Below are positions 1 through 7,665 of a DNA stretch of 64,000 nucleotides, piece after piece. Both the position numbers and the translations under genes were made by a program. How positions within the stretch are numbered: the first letter of the stretch is position 1; each line of letters opens with the position of its first letter. Origin of the DNA: Clostridium_T sp040217795 (GTDB lineage: Bacteria > Bacillota > Clostridia > Clostridiales > Clostridiaceae); contig JBEHWK010000004.1 in assembly GCA_040217795.1 (NCBI GenBank), positions 1 to 64,000 on the forward strand, read 5' to 3'. The notes beneath the pieces are model-generated. The model was not told where the DNA came from. It saw nothing but the letters and a program-made list of their open reading frames with translations, and made no database searches.

Positions 1-49
1 TAACAGGATATTCTTCTATCTTTCTTCTTACTTCAAGTTGATAATTCAA
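1..49 (-). CDS. Truncated gene, N-terminus only, function unknown
   Basis: A TTG start at 49-47 follows the ribosome site GAAGGTGA by about five bases and opens a frame that runs off the left edge of the window. The 16 visible residues read MNYQLEVRRKIEEYPV, too few to assign a family. A strong promoter lies just upstream (TTGACG, 18-bp spacer, TATAAT at 103-74), so this is probably a real gene start. The start is inferred from the ribosome site alone. Confidence 0.45.
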   Translation of the reverse strand, partial: MNYQLEVRRKIEEYPV

Positions 50-73
50 AAATATCACCTTCTTCCTAATTAA

Positions 74-103
74 ATTATATGATTTAAAAAACAAAAGCGT
101 CAA
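74..103 (-). promoter_or_regulatory. Sigma-A type promoter for the gene at the left edge
   Basis: On the minus strand TTGACG (103-98) is followed by an 18-bp spacer and TATAAT (79-74). The predicted transcript starts near 67 and reaches the TTG start at 49 after about 20 bases. Confidence 0.6.
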
Positions 104-125
104 GTTTTTTTGATTTTTACTTGAC
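99..125. promoter_or_regulatory. Spaced inverted repeat over the -35 region
   Basis: GTCAAGT (99-105) and ACTTGAC (119-125) are exact inverted copies separated by 13 bases of mostly T. One arm contains the -35 element of the leftward promoter, so the pair is a candidate operator for a dimeric regulator. No regulator can be named from the sequence. Confidence 0.35.
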
Positions 126-342
126 ACTTTTATTATGAACAAACTTCTCTATTAATATGCATCCCACTATTTATTTTCCAGTTTACTCTGTGTTTTCTTA
201 TGCTCTTATATCTGTAGTACCCATTGGGTACTACGCATTTTATCAGTAAAAAGTATCTGAGCTTTTAGGGTTGTATTTTTTATTATGGTGATGTAAAATC
301 CAACTATAAAAGAATGCATTATTATTATGGTGCTTAAGTGAG

Positions 343-362
343 GCAAGTGATTCGCTCCTTGC
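343..362. repeat. Hairpin A of a covarying pair
   Basis: GCAAG and CTTGC form a 5-bp stem around the loop TGATTCGCTC. It resembles hairpin B at 411-430 in loop sequence, while the stem bases differ but stay paired. Confidence 0.4.
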
Positions 363-410
363 TATTCAAACTGGGCATTAAGCAATAAGTCTTGGAATCT
401 CAGTAACTTG

Positions 411-430
411 GTGAGTGATCTGCTCCTCAC
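411..430. repeat. Hairpin B of a covarying pair
   Basis: GTGAG and CTCAC form a 5-bp stem around the loop TGATCTGCTC. Compared with hairpin A (343-362), the loop is nearly the same and the stem changes are compensatory. Confidence 0.4.
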
Positions 431-736
431 TTGGCCTGGGATTCTTTTTGTTTCTATACTTTGTCCAGTCAAAGATTTATAATCATTTGGTAATTTTTCA
501 ACAACATCATCTAAATCTATATCCTTTACATTGATACTATTATTTAGCAATTTTATCTGCATATTATTTATAAAAAAATAGACGGTAAAATTAACCACCT
601 GTCTATTTATTGTATTCTGCTATGTTTTCTCGTATCCTTATATATCTGTAGTACCCAAATAGTATCCAATTTCATATTTTTCGTGAAAATAAAAAAATCA
701 ACGATTTCTATAACCGTTGATATCACTTGCTTTGAT

Positions 737-811
737 TGGCTGGGGTAGAAGGATTCGAACCTTCGGATAACGGAGTCAGAGTCCGTTGCCTTACCGCTTG
801 GCGATACCCCA
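737..811 (-). tRNA. tRNA-Gln (anticodon CTG)
   Basis: The minus strand folds as a complete cloverleaf: acceptor TGGGGTA with TACCCCA, anticodon stem ACGGA/TCCGT around the loop CTCTGAC, and a T-loop GGTTCGAATCC. The anticodon CTG reads CAG (Gln). Discriminator G is followed by an encoded CCA at 739-737. Confidence 0.93.
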
Positions 812-912
812 AAAAAATACAGTGCATTTATTCCTGAAAGAATCCTTTAAGGATGCACTTACAAAATTTATTATATAAATTAAAACATGAATTGTCAATA
901 TACAATTTAACA

Positions 913-1599
913 TTATAATATTTCTGTGAGTTTTTTTGATAAGATATCTTTTAACATTTTCTCACTGGTTTTATCTTTATGTGCATTCATACATATTTTT
1001 CTTAAACCTTCCTCATCTACTCCCAATTCCTTTTGGAAATTCTCTCCCAAGCTCGTCATATTCGCTGTTTCAATTACAAAATCAGCTAATTCTTCAGCAT
1101 TTGAAAAAACCTTAAGATATAAGAACTCAGTATTATTTCCGACCCAAGTCTTATTAAAGTCTCTTGCAAACTTCTTAAGTTCTCTCATAATTTCATCAGC
1201 CGAAAGTCCCCAGCATCTTTTTATCATTTCCATGTGCCTTTTCATATTTTTTTCTTCTTCTTTAGATATTTTCTTTTCCTTAACTGCCAGATTTATTATT
1301 TCCTCTGTTGGTTTGCTTAATATGGCAGCTGATGAGGTTTCTCCATTCCTACGACCTAAAAATGACCATTTATAAAAAGCCTCCTGTAAAAAAGAATATT
1401 GTATATACCCTATTAAAAATTTAGAAGAAGGTACCGGTGCCCATAAATTCTCTATCCCTGAATTTCTGCAAAATATAAGACCATGGATGTAAACGGTTTT
1501 TTCGGTAATCTGCTCATCCATAAACATTTGACCTCTTAATGTTTTGCTTCTTACAATCAGTGTTTTCCAATAGTCACTCGAATCATATGCCAGCCTCAT
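913..1599 (-). CDS. Unknown protein of about 228 residues
   Basis: I do not recognise this family. The protein is soluble, with no signal peptide or membrane segment. An aromatic N-terminal half (residues about 1-90) is followed by a charged, helical C-terminal half rich in Lys and Glu. The ATG at 1599 is chosen because GGAGGGG lies about eight bases before it; a longer frame to 1629 lacks a good ribosome site. It stands alone between tRNA-Gln and a divergent HNH-type gene, so context gives no function. Confidence 0.7.
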   Translation of the reverse strand: MRLAYDSSDYWKTLIVRSKTLRGQMFMDEQITEKTVYIHGLIFCRNSGIENLWAPVPSSKFLIGYIQYSFLQEAFYKWSFLGRRNGETSSAAILSKPTEEIINLAVKEKKISKEEEKNMKRHMEMIKRCWGLSADEIMRELKKFARDFNKTWVGNNTEFLYLKVFSNAEELADFVIETANMTSLGENFQKELGVDEEGLRKICMNAHKDKTSEKMLKDILSKKLTEIL

Positions 1600-1687
1600 A
1601 TATATATCCCCTCCAATAAATAAGTACATCTTAATTATATAGTATTTTATACTATTCTATCAAGTGACATAAGCTTTTTTTATTGAA

Positions 1688-1718
1688 CAATTACAAATAT
1701 TCCAAATATTTGTAATTG
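1688..1718. promoter_or_regulatory. Perfect inverted repeat between divergent genes
   Basis: The 14-bp arms CAATTACAAATATT (1688-1701) and AATATTTGTAATTG (1705-1718) flank a 3-base loop. The repeat lies in the divergent spacer between the unknown gene (start 1599) and the HNH gene (start 1785). It has no T-run typical of a terminator, so an operator is as likely as an RNA hairpin. Confidence 0.45.
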
Positions 1719-1784
1719 AACTTTTTCAGCCATTATCATATAATATAAGTATAGACTTTACAATTTTAAGGAGGATTAAAGTTA

Positions 1785-2189
1785 TTGTATTATTGTGAGA
1801 TTTGTGGTAAAGAGGCTGATATTCATCACATTGTTCACAGAAGCCAAGGAGGGTTGGATTTTCCGCTGAATTACAAATATTTATGTCCAGAACATCATCG
1901 TGGCAGGAATGGTCCTCATAAATGTGAAGAAGCGGATCTGACTTATAAACTGGAACTTCAAAACAAACTTTTATCATTTCTTATAAAGGATTATTATAGC
2001 ATTCAAGAAATTTCATCCTTATTAAATATAACCAGCAATTCTCTAAAAAGATTGAGAAAAAGCATGAAACTTTATAAAGAAGGCTTCATTAAAGATGATA
2101 TTATTTTCTGTTTGATGGGAAATTATTTTTATACTTCCGAGATGTTGGAAGACTTAAAATTAGAGCAGCTTATATTAAAATTATCATGA
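1785..2189 (+). CDS. Small HNH-type zinc-finger protein
   Basis: A 134-residue protein begins with a zinc-finger-like HNH core. C4 and C7 form one CxxC pair, H14-H15-x2-H18 follow, and C34 with H37-H38 (CPEHHRG) close the motif. This pattern fits the McrA/HNH nuclease superfamily, in which the first His of the HH pair is catalytic. The rest (residues 50-134) has a helix-turn-helix-like stretch (SIQEISSLLNITSNSLKRLRKS) that may bind DNA. The TTG start follows AAGGAGG by about ten bases. No partner methylase or terminase lies nearby, so nuclease activity is an inference from motif only. Confidence 0.75.
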   Translation: MYYCEICGKEADIHHIVHRSQGGLDFPLNYKYLCPEHHRGRNGPHKCEEADLTYKLELQNKLLSFLIKDYYSIQEISSLLNITSNSLKRLRKSMKLYKEGFIKDDIIFCLMGNYFYTSEMLEDLKLEQLILKLS

Positions 2190-2236
2190 AAAAACATTTA
2201 GTGAAAAGGCTGCCTCTTAACTCGGGTAAATAAAAA

Positions 2237-2264
2237 AGAACAGCGTATACGCTGTTCTTTTTTT
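2237..2264. terminator. Bidirectional intrinsic terminator
   Basis: AGAACAGCGTA and its exact complement form an 11-bp stem (2237-2258). A-residues precede it and a T-run follows, so it can stop the HNH transcript on the plus strand and the tRNA-Leu/tRNA-Gly transcript on the minus strand. Confidence 0.8.
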
Positions 2265-2338
2265 GGAGCGGAAGACGGGATTCGAACCCGCAACTTTCAC
2301 CTTGGCAAGGTGACACTCTACCATTGAGTCACTTCCGC
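2264..2338 (-). tRNA. tRNA-Gly (anticodon GCC)
   Basis: The minus strand gives acceptor GCGGAAG/CTTCCGC, anticodon stem TCACC/GGTGA with loop TTGCCAA, and T-loop GGTTCGAATCC. The anticodon GCC reads GGC and GGU. CCA is encoded and abuts the terminator T-run. It probably shares a transcript with the tRNA-Leu 7 bp upstream. Confidence 0.93.
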
Positions 2339-2345
2339 ATAAAAT

Positions 2346-2428
2346 TGGTGCAGGTGAAGGGAGTCGAACCCCCACGCCGTAGCGCTAGATCCTAAGTCTA
2401 GTGCGTCTGCCAATTCCGCCACACCTGC
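2346..2428 (-). tRNA. tRNA-Leu (anticodon TAG)
   Basis: The minus strand shows acceptor GCAGGTG/CACCTGC, anticodon stem CTAGA/TCTAG with loop CTTAGGA, a long variable arm as expected for a class II tRNA, and encoded CCA. The anticodon TAG reads CUN leucine codons. It lies directly upstream of tRNA-Gly in the same direction. Confidence 0.93.
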
Positions 2429-2738
2429 ATCATAAATAATATTATACATCCATTTACAAAAAAATCAATATATTTTTATAGTATACCTCTATAAAGAATC
2501 CTCATAATGATAACTGCTGATTTTTTATCCACTAATATTCTTCAACATTCATCTGAAAAACTTAATAATTTTTGTCAAATATTAATGTTATTTATGTCTT
2601 TCTAAATACTATATGTATTTATTTGATGTAATAGCAAAAATAAATTTATATTATCTCCCATATTTATATGAACACATTTTCATAAATATAAATATAAATA
2701 ATATATTATAATTGTAAAACAAAAATCAGGAGGTAAAA
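2429..2738. other. AT-rich spacer, only a -10 element visible
   Basis: About 310 bp without a gene. A TATAAT at 2707-2712 lies about 27 bp before the start of the next gene and is a plausible -10 element, but no matching -35 is evident. The tRNA promoter should lie at the left end; no clear TTGACA was found there. Confidence 0.4.
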
Positions 2739-3002
2739 ATGAATTTAGATGAAATGTTATTATCAGAAACCAAACTTGCTCTAAAAGAAATTAAAAAGAA
2801 TTACAAACTATTCTCAACAATCAACCTTATGGAAAAAATTACAGGCATCCCCTTTTCCCCATCCCCTTACGCAACCAATGTCGGTTTTTCTGGTTTTTTA
2901 AGCGCTTACCAAAAAGAACTTGGCATAAGATATCTAAGTACACATTTATCTGTAATAGATGAAAAAGATACTTATAATCCTATATGGGTTATTGATAAAT
3001 AA
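2739..3002 (+). CDS. Unknown small protein, 87 residues
   Basis: The ATG follows AGGAGG by six bases, so translation is well supported. The product is soluble with a helical N-terminal half and a Pro/Ser-containing middle (GIPFSPSPYATN). No known family was recognised. It is a single-gene unit with its own terminator at 3006-3066 and sits just upstream of the thrS leader. Confidence 0.7.
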   Translation: MNLDEMLLSETKLALKEIKKNYKLFSTINLMEKITGIPFSPSPYATNVGFSGFLSAYQKELGIRYLSTHLSVIDEKDTYNPIWVIDK

Positions 3003-3005
3003 AAG

Positions 3006-3066
3006 AAGGCGGAGTTAAGTCATTCTATCAACTTACTATATGCTCCTGATTTCTCTCCGCCTTTTT
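3006..3066 (+). terminator. Intrinsic terminator
   Basis: AAGGCGGAG (3006-3014) pairs exactly with CTCCGCCTT (3055-3063) and is followed by a T-run. It closes the unit of the 87-residue protein. Confidence 0.7.
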
Positions 3067-3121
3067 GATGAATTTATAACCTGAACATATTCTGTTTCAT
3101 ACCACTCCAAAACATACTCTA

Positions 3122-3150
3122 TTGACATATATATTTTTTAAAATTATAAT
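3122..3150 (+). promoter_or_regulatory. Consensus promoter of thrS
   Basis: TTGACA (3122-3127), a 17-bp spacer and TATAAT (3145-3150) form a perfect sigma-A promoter. The predicted start near 3157 gives a leader of about 280 nt containing the T-box. Confidence 0.85.
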
Positions 3151-3156
3151 AATAAA

Positions 3157-3398
3157 AAACAGTAAAACAAAACGTTGAAGAGAACAGTAAGCTTTAGGAT
3201 ATTTTCAGAGAGAAAATACATATGGTGTAAGTATTTTTAAATTGATTTCAGCTGAAGACCACCTCTGAGTGACTTTAATACAGTCCGTGCAATCACGTTA
3301 CGATTTTTCTTAAGCGGCTATATTTTTAGCAATTTGGGTGGAACCACGGGAATATACTCTCGTCCCTTTTATTTGTATTGGGATGAGGGTTTTTTTGT
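3157..3398 (+). promoter_or_regulatory. Thr-specific T-box riboswitch of thrS
   Basis: The AGAGAG element (3207-3212) opens the distal stem I with a GGTGTAA apical motif. The specifier triplet ACC (3258-3260), a threonine codon, precedes ACCTCTGAG as is usual. The conserved T-box GGGTGGAACCACGGG spans 3335-3350. A terminator follows (CTCGTCCC with GGGATGAG, then a T-run ending near 3398). In this family uncharged tRNA-Thr pairs with the specifier and the TGGA bulge and favours antitermination, raising thrS expression during threonine starvation. Confidence 0.93.
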
Positions 3399-3436
3399 TT
3401 TTAATTTAAAATACTTAGTTAAAGGAGATTTTATTA

Positions 3437-5374
3437 ATGGTTAAGATTACTTTAAAAGATGGATCCGTGAAGGAATTTGAAGCAGGACTTTCAGTCTTTG
3501 AAATAGCTAAAGCTATAAGTGAAGGATTATCCAGAGTTGCCTGCTGTGGTATAGTTAATGGAAATGTTGTTGATTTACGCTATGTTGTTAATGAAGATTG
3601 CGAACTTGCTATATGCACTTTTGACTCAAAGGAAGGGAAAGATGCATTCAGGCATACTACTTCCCATATCCTTGCTCAGGCAGTAAAAAGATTATTTTCT
3701 GAAGCAAAACTTGCCATAGGACCATCTATCGAGAATGGGTTCTATTACGATTTTGATAAAGAGAATAACTTCTCTCAGGATGATTTAGACAAGATCGAAA
3801 AGGAAATAGCTAAGATTGTGAAGGAAAATCCTGAAATCCAAAGATTTGAACTCCCAAGAGCTGAAGCTTTAAAATTGATGGAAGAAAAAAATGAACCTTA
3901 TAAAGTGGAATTGATAAATGATCTTCCTGAAGATGCAGTCATCTCTTTCTACCGCCAGGGTGAATTTGTTGATTTATGTGCAGGTCCTCATCTAATGTCT
4001 GTGAAAGCTATAAAGGCTGTAAAACTTATAAGATCTGCAGGAGCATACTGGAAAGGTGACGAGAAAAACAAAATGCTTTCCAGAATTTATGGTACTTCAT
4101 TCCCTAAAAAATCTGAATTAGATGCTTACATTGAAGCTCTTGAAGAAGCTAAGAAAAGGGACCATAACAAATTAGGAAGGGAACTTGGGATTTTCACAAC
4201 TAATGAAAAGGTGGGCCAGGGCCTTCCATTATTAATGCCAAAGGGCGCTAAAATCATCCAGGTTCTTCAAAGATGGGTTGAAGATGAAGAAGAAAGAAGA
4301 GGCTACTTATTGACAAAAACTCCTTTAATGGCTAAAAGTGATCTTTATAAAGTTTCAGGACACTGGGATCATTACAGAGACGGCATGTTTGTACTTGGTG
4401 ATGAAGAGAAGGATGATGAAGTTTTTGCTTTGAGGCCTATGACTTGTCCTTTCCAATTTACAATTTACAATGCAGAACAGCACAGCTACAGGGATCTTCC
4501 TATCAGATATGGTGAAACTTCCACTTTATTCAGAAATGAAGCTTCTGGTGAAATGCACGGTTTAATAAGGGTAAGACAATTTACTTTATCTGACGGTCAT
4601 ATAGTTTGTACACCTGAACAATTGGAAGAAGAATTTAAAGCTGCAATAGATTTATTGAAATATTTGATGACTACACTTGGAATTCAGGATGATATCACAT
4701 ACAGATTTTCAAAGTGGGATCCAAATAATAAAGAAAAATACATTGATAACCCTGATGCTTGGGAAGCAACTCAGAATACAATGAGAAACATCCTGAACCA
4801 CCTTAGTATAGACTTCTATGAAGCTGAGGGTGAAGCTGCTTTCTACGGTCCTAAACTTGATATTCAATTTAAAAATGTACACGGGAAAGAGGACACTATC
4901 ATAACTATTCAGATAGATTTTGCCTTAGCTGAAAGATTTGGAATGACTTACATAGACAAGGACGGAAACAAAAAGCTTCCTTTAATAATCCACAGAAGTT
5001 CCATAGGCTGCTATGAAAGAACTTTAGCAATGTTAATAGAGAAGTATGCAGGTGCTCTGCCAACATGGCTTTCTCCTGTTCAGGCTAAAATACTTCCTAT
5101 TTCTGATAAATATAATGACTATGCTGATGAAGTAGTAAAAAGCTTGAAAAATAAAGGTATAAGAGCTGAAGCTGATTACAGAGCTGAAAAAATAGGCTAT
5201 AAAATAAGAGAAGCGAGACTTGAGAGGGCTCCTTATATCCTGATAGTAGGAGAAAAAGAAGAAGCTGACAAGGCAGTATCTGTAAGAAGCAGAAAAAATG
5301 GTGAAGAAGGCGCTGTTCCTTTAAATACATTCATCGACAGAATCACTAAAGAAGTTGCTGATAAGCTGATATAA
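3437..5374 (+). CDS. thrS: Threonine-tRNA ligase
   Basis: Charges tRNA-Thr with threonine in the cytoplasm. At 645 residues it is full length: an N-terminal TGS domain (1-60), an editing domain with HTTSH (H73, H77) and CAGPH (C181, H185), a class II catalytic core with motif 2 (RNEASGEMHGLIRVRQF, about 368-385) and motif 3 (HRSSIGCYERTLAML), and a C-terminal anticodon-binding domain (about 545-645). C337 in RPMTCPFQ is the expected first zinc ligand. The ATG follows AAAGGAG. It is transcribed alone behind a Thr T-box, and a terminator shared with metY follows. Confidence 0.97.
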   Translation: MVKITLKDGSVKEFEAGLSVFEIAKAISEGLSRVACCGIVNGNVVDLRYVVNEDCELAICTFDSKEGKDAFRHTTSHILAQAVKRLFSEAKLAIGPSIENGFYYDFDKENNFSQDDLDKIEKEIAKIVKENPEIQRFELPRAEALKLMEEKNEPYKVELINDLPEDAVISFYRQGEFVDLCAGPHLMSVKAIKAVKLIRSAGAYWKGDEKNKMLSRIYGTSFPKKSELDAYIEALEEAKKRDHNKLGRELGIFTTNEKVGQGLPLLMPKGAKIIQVLQRWVEDEEERRGYLLTKTPLMAKSDLYKVSGHWDHYRDGMFVLGDEEKDDEVFALRPMTCPFQFTIYNAEQHSYRDLPIRYGETSTLFRNEASGEMHGLIRVRQFTLSDGHIVCTPEQLEEEFKAAIDLLKYLMTTLGIQDDITYRFSKWDPNNKEKYIDNPDAWEATQNTMRNILNHLSIDFYEAEGEAAFYGPKLDIQFKNVHGKEDTIITIQIDFALAERFGMTYIDKDGNKKLPLIIHRSSIGCYERTLAMLIEKYAGALPTWLSPVQAKILPISDKYNDYADEVVKSLKNKGIRAEADYRAEKIGYKIREARLERAPYILIVGEKEEADKAVSVRSRKNGEEGAVPLNTFIDRITKEVADKLI

Positions 5375-5382
5375 TAAATTAA

Positions 5383-5417
5383 CCCCCGGAATGATTCATA
5401 ATTCCGGGGGACTTTTT
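5383..5417. terminator. Bidirectional terminator between thrS and metY
   Basis: CCCCCGGAAT pairs with ATTCCGGGGG around a short loop and is followed by ACTTTTTT. It separates the convergent thrS and metY genes. Confidence 0.85.
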
Positions 5418-5435
5418 TAAGAAAATTCATCAAAC

Positions 5436-6713
5436 TTATATTTCATTTAAAGCCTGTTCAAAATCACTGATTATATCTTCAGTGTCTTCAATTCCTATTG
5501 AAACCCTTAAAAGGTCAGGACTTACTCCACTGGCTTTTTGTTCTTCCTCTGTAAGTTGAGCATGTGTTGTACTTGCAGGGTGCAGTATGTATGTTCTTGC
5601 ATCACCTAAGTTAACTACGTGAGATGCAACTTTCAGGCTGCTTATAAGCTTCTTTCCAGCTTCTAATCCACCCTTGATTCCAAAAGTCAGAACTCCGCTG
5701 GCTCCACCCTTAAGATATTTTTTTGCTCTTTCATATTGAGAACTTCCTTCTAAGTAAGGATAGTTAACCCACTCTATCTTCGGATGTTTTGAAAGAAATT
5801 GTGCCAGTCTCAATGCATTTAAGGAATGTCTTTCCATCCTTAAATGAAGGGTTTCCAGTCCTAAGTTGGTTAAAAAAGCATTAAACGGACTAGGAGCTGC
5901 TCCTAAATCTCTTAATAATGTTACTCTTGCTTTAACCGCATAAGCAGCTTTGCCAAAAGTCTCAGTGTAAATTATTCCATGATAACTTGCATCCGGTTCA
6001 GTAAATTCAGGGAACTTACCATTTGTCCAGTCAAAGGTTCCCCCATCTACAATTATCCCACCCACTGCAACTGCGTGTCCGTCAGAATATTTTGTTGTGG
6101 AATGAACCACTATATCAACTCCAAATTCAAAGGGATTGCATAAATATGGAGATGGAACCGTATTATCAACTATCAGCGGCACACCTATTTTCTTAGCAAC
6201 TCTTGAAAACTTATCCAGATCCAAAATATTCAATCCTGGATTTCCTACCATTTCTCCATATACAGCTTTTGTATTTTCTTTGGCAAGCGCTAATATCTCT
6301 TCTTCACTTGCTTCAGCATCAATGAAACTTACTTCGATCCCAAACTTTCTTAAGTTGATGTTGAACAGGTTGAATGTTCCTCCATAAATTGCTGATGTGG
6401 ATATTATATGGTCTCCAGCCTTTGCAATATTTGCTATTGCATAAAATATTGCTGCCTGGCCTGAAGATGTAGCTACTGCTGCAACTCCACCCTGAAGTTG
6501 AGCATATTTTTCTTCAAATGCAGCTACAGTAGGATTGCTTATTCTAGTATAAATATGTCCTTCTTTCTCCAGATTAAAAAGTGCTGCTACCTCATCCGCA
6601 TCTCCCTGCATATAGCTTGTGCTTTGAAAAATAGGCAGAACTCTTGGTTCTCCCGGTTTGGGCTTGTATCCGCCTTGTACTGCAATGGTTCCTAATCCTA
6701 AGTTTTTACTCAT
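5436..6713 (-). CDS. metY: O-acetylhomoserine sulfhydrylase
   Basis: A PLP enzyme of the Cys/Met metabolism family, expected to make homocysteine from O-acetylhomoserine and sulfide. Its 425 residues, longer than cystathionine gamma-synthases (about 380), fit MetY. The Schiff-base lysine is K208 in HSTTKYSDGH, and ATSSGQAAIFYAI marks the cofactor phosphate region. The ATG follows GAGGGGG. It provides an outlet for sulfide from the sulfate assimilation operon of this window. No S-box or T-box is seen upstream; the 5-formyl-THF cyclo-ligase gene ends 51 bp away. Confidence 0.92.
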   Translation of the reverse strand: MSKNLGLGTIAVQGGYKPKPGEPRVLPIFQSTSYMQGDADEVAALFNLEKEGHIYTRISNPTVAAFEEKYAQLQGGVAAVATSSGQAAIFYAIANIAKAGDHIISTSAIYGGTFNLFNINLRKFGIEVSFIDAEASEEEILALAKENTKAVYGEMVGNPGLNILDLDKFSRVAKKIGVPLIVDNTVPSPYLCNPFEFGVDIVVHSTTKYSDGHAVAVGGIIVDGGTFDWTNGKFPEFTEPDASYHGIIYTETFGKAAYAVKARVTLLRDLGAAPSPFNAFLTNLGLETLHLRMERHSLNALRLAQFLSKHPKIEWVNYPYLEGSSQYERAKKYLKGGASGVLTFGIKGGLEAGKKLISSLKVASHVVNLGDARTYILHPASTTHAQLTEEEQKASGVSPDLLRVSIGIEDTEDIISDFEQALNEI

Positions 6714-6764
6714 AAAGATAACCCCCTCGTTATTATGTAAACTATCTTTTTATTCTATGAATTT

Positions 6765-7337
6765 TTACTTTCCCTCACTGTTACACTTAATTACTTCTTC
6801 TTCTGTTATTATGTAGTCCACTTTCTGGTCAAAGGGTTCCTGAGGCAGTTTTTCCAGTACCTGAAGAGAGAAGGCTATTGCCACCTTTTTTACCCCTTCA
6901 CCAATACTTTCCAGAAACTTATCGTAAAAGCCTCCACCATACCCTATCCTGTCACCACTCTTTGAAAATGCAACCCCAGGCATTATGATCAAATCCAATT
7001 CCCCTATTAACTCTTCCCCTGATTCCGGCTCTAAAATACCAAAAACTCCAGGCTTTAAGTCCCTGACAGAATTGATTTGAATTGCTTTCATAATCCTCTC
7101 CCTGCTGTACACTTTAGGAACATAGACTTTTTTCCCCTTATTGAAAGCATCTTCTATTATTTCCATAGTGCTGACTTCACTTCCAAAGGCCACAAAAATA
7201 AATATTTTTTCAGCTGAGTTGTACAGCGGACTGTTTGTAAGCACTTCAGTGATTCTTTTTTCATATTTCATTTTAACGCCTGATTCCAGATTGTCTCTTG
7301 TTTTCATGACATTTTCTCTGATTTGTTTCTTTACCAT
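6765..7337 (-). CDS. 5-formyltetrahydrofolate cyclo-ligase family protein
   Basis: Converts 5-formyl-THF to 5,10-methenyl-THF with ATP, recycling a storage folate. The 190-residue length is typical of the MTHFS/YgfA family. The glycine-rich signature IGYGGGFYDKFL (about 137-148) and the basic N-terminus (KKQIRENVMKTRD) match. The ATG follows GGAGAT. It lies upstream of metY in the same direction with a 51-bp gap and may be co-transcribed, linking one-carbon and methionine metabolism. Confidence 0.88.
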   Translation of the reverse strand: MVKKQIRENVMKTRDNLESGVKMKYEKRITEVLTNSPLYNSAEKIFIFVAFGSEVSTMEIIEDAFNKGKKVYVPKVYSRERIMKAIQINSVRDLKPGVFGILEPESGEELIGELDLIIMPGVAFSKSGDRIGYGGGFYDKFLESIGEGVKKVAIAFSLQVLEKLPQEPFDQKVDYIITEEEVIKCNSEGK

Positions 7338-7374
7338 TCTTATCTCCGCATATGTTTTAGTATGTAAATTCTTA

Positions 7375-7644
7375 TTATTTTTTATAACTTATAAATGAAT
7401 CTGCTATTTGATTAAATCCATCTTGAACCAGCTTTTCAATTATAATTGCCTGAATTTCATAGGATGAAGTATTGCTTCCATCTTTTCTTATAAATTTTAT
7501 CTTATTTACAACATCTTTCACCAGGATATTAATATCTGATTCATTAAGATTGTAGGAAATATCCGTAGCCGCATTTTTTATACTGCGTTCTATTTTTACA
7601 ATATTCAATTCTTCAACATGTCCGTTTTTTTTAATAACCTGCAT
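7375..7644 (-). CDS. Free-standing ATP-cone domain protein
   Basis: The 89 residues are essentially one ATP-cone domain, the nucleotide-sensing module known from the N-terminus of ribonucleotide reductases and from NrdR. The opening QVIKKNGHVEELNIVKIERSIKNA is characteristic. There is no zinc ribbon, so it is not NrdR, and no reductase is attached. It follows the ABC ATPase gene by 21 bp and looks like the last gene of the importer operon. A nucleotide-sensing or regulatory role is inferred from the domain only. Confidence 0.82.
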   Translation of the reverse strand: MQVIKKNGHVEELNIVKIERSIKNAATDISYNLNESDINILVKDVVNKIKFIRKDGSNTSSYEIQAIIIEKLVQDGFNQIADSFISYKK

Positions 7645-7665
7645 ATTAACACCCCTTAAGTAAGT

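Larger units (their letters stand above)
189..657. repeat. Imperfect direct repeat pair bracketing a gene-poor segment
   Basis: A segment of about 34 bp at 189-222 recurs with a few changes at 623-657; both copies end in CTGTAGTACCCA. The left copy continues into an inverted repeat, GTAGTACCC (214-222) with GGGTACTAC (226-234), which the right copy lacks. Between them lie two small hairpins (343-362, 411-430) and a 78-codon minus-strand frame (362-598) of doubtful status. The arrangement could be the remnant of an inserted element, but no transposase is recognisable. Outside this, 126-736 holds no convincing gene. Confidence 0.4.

Noticed and set aside
362..598. A 78-codon minus-strand frame, with residues such as SLTKLLRFQDLLLNAQ
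   Set aside because: The start lacks a convincing ribosome site, the frame overlaps the covarying hairpins, and no family is recognisable; it is treated as part of the repeat segment.
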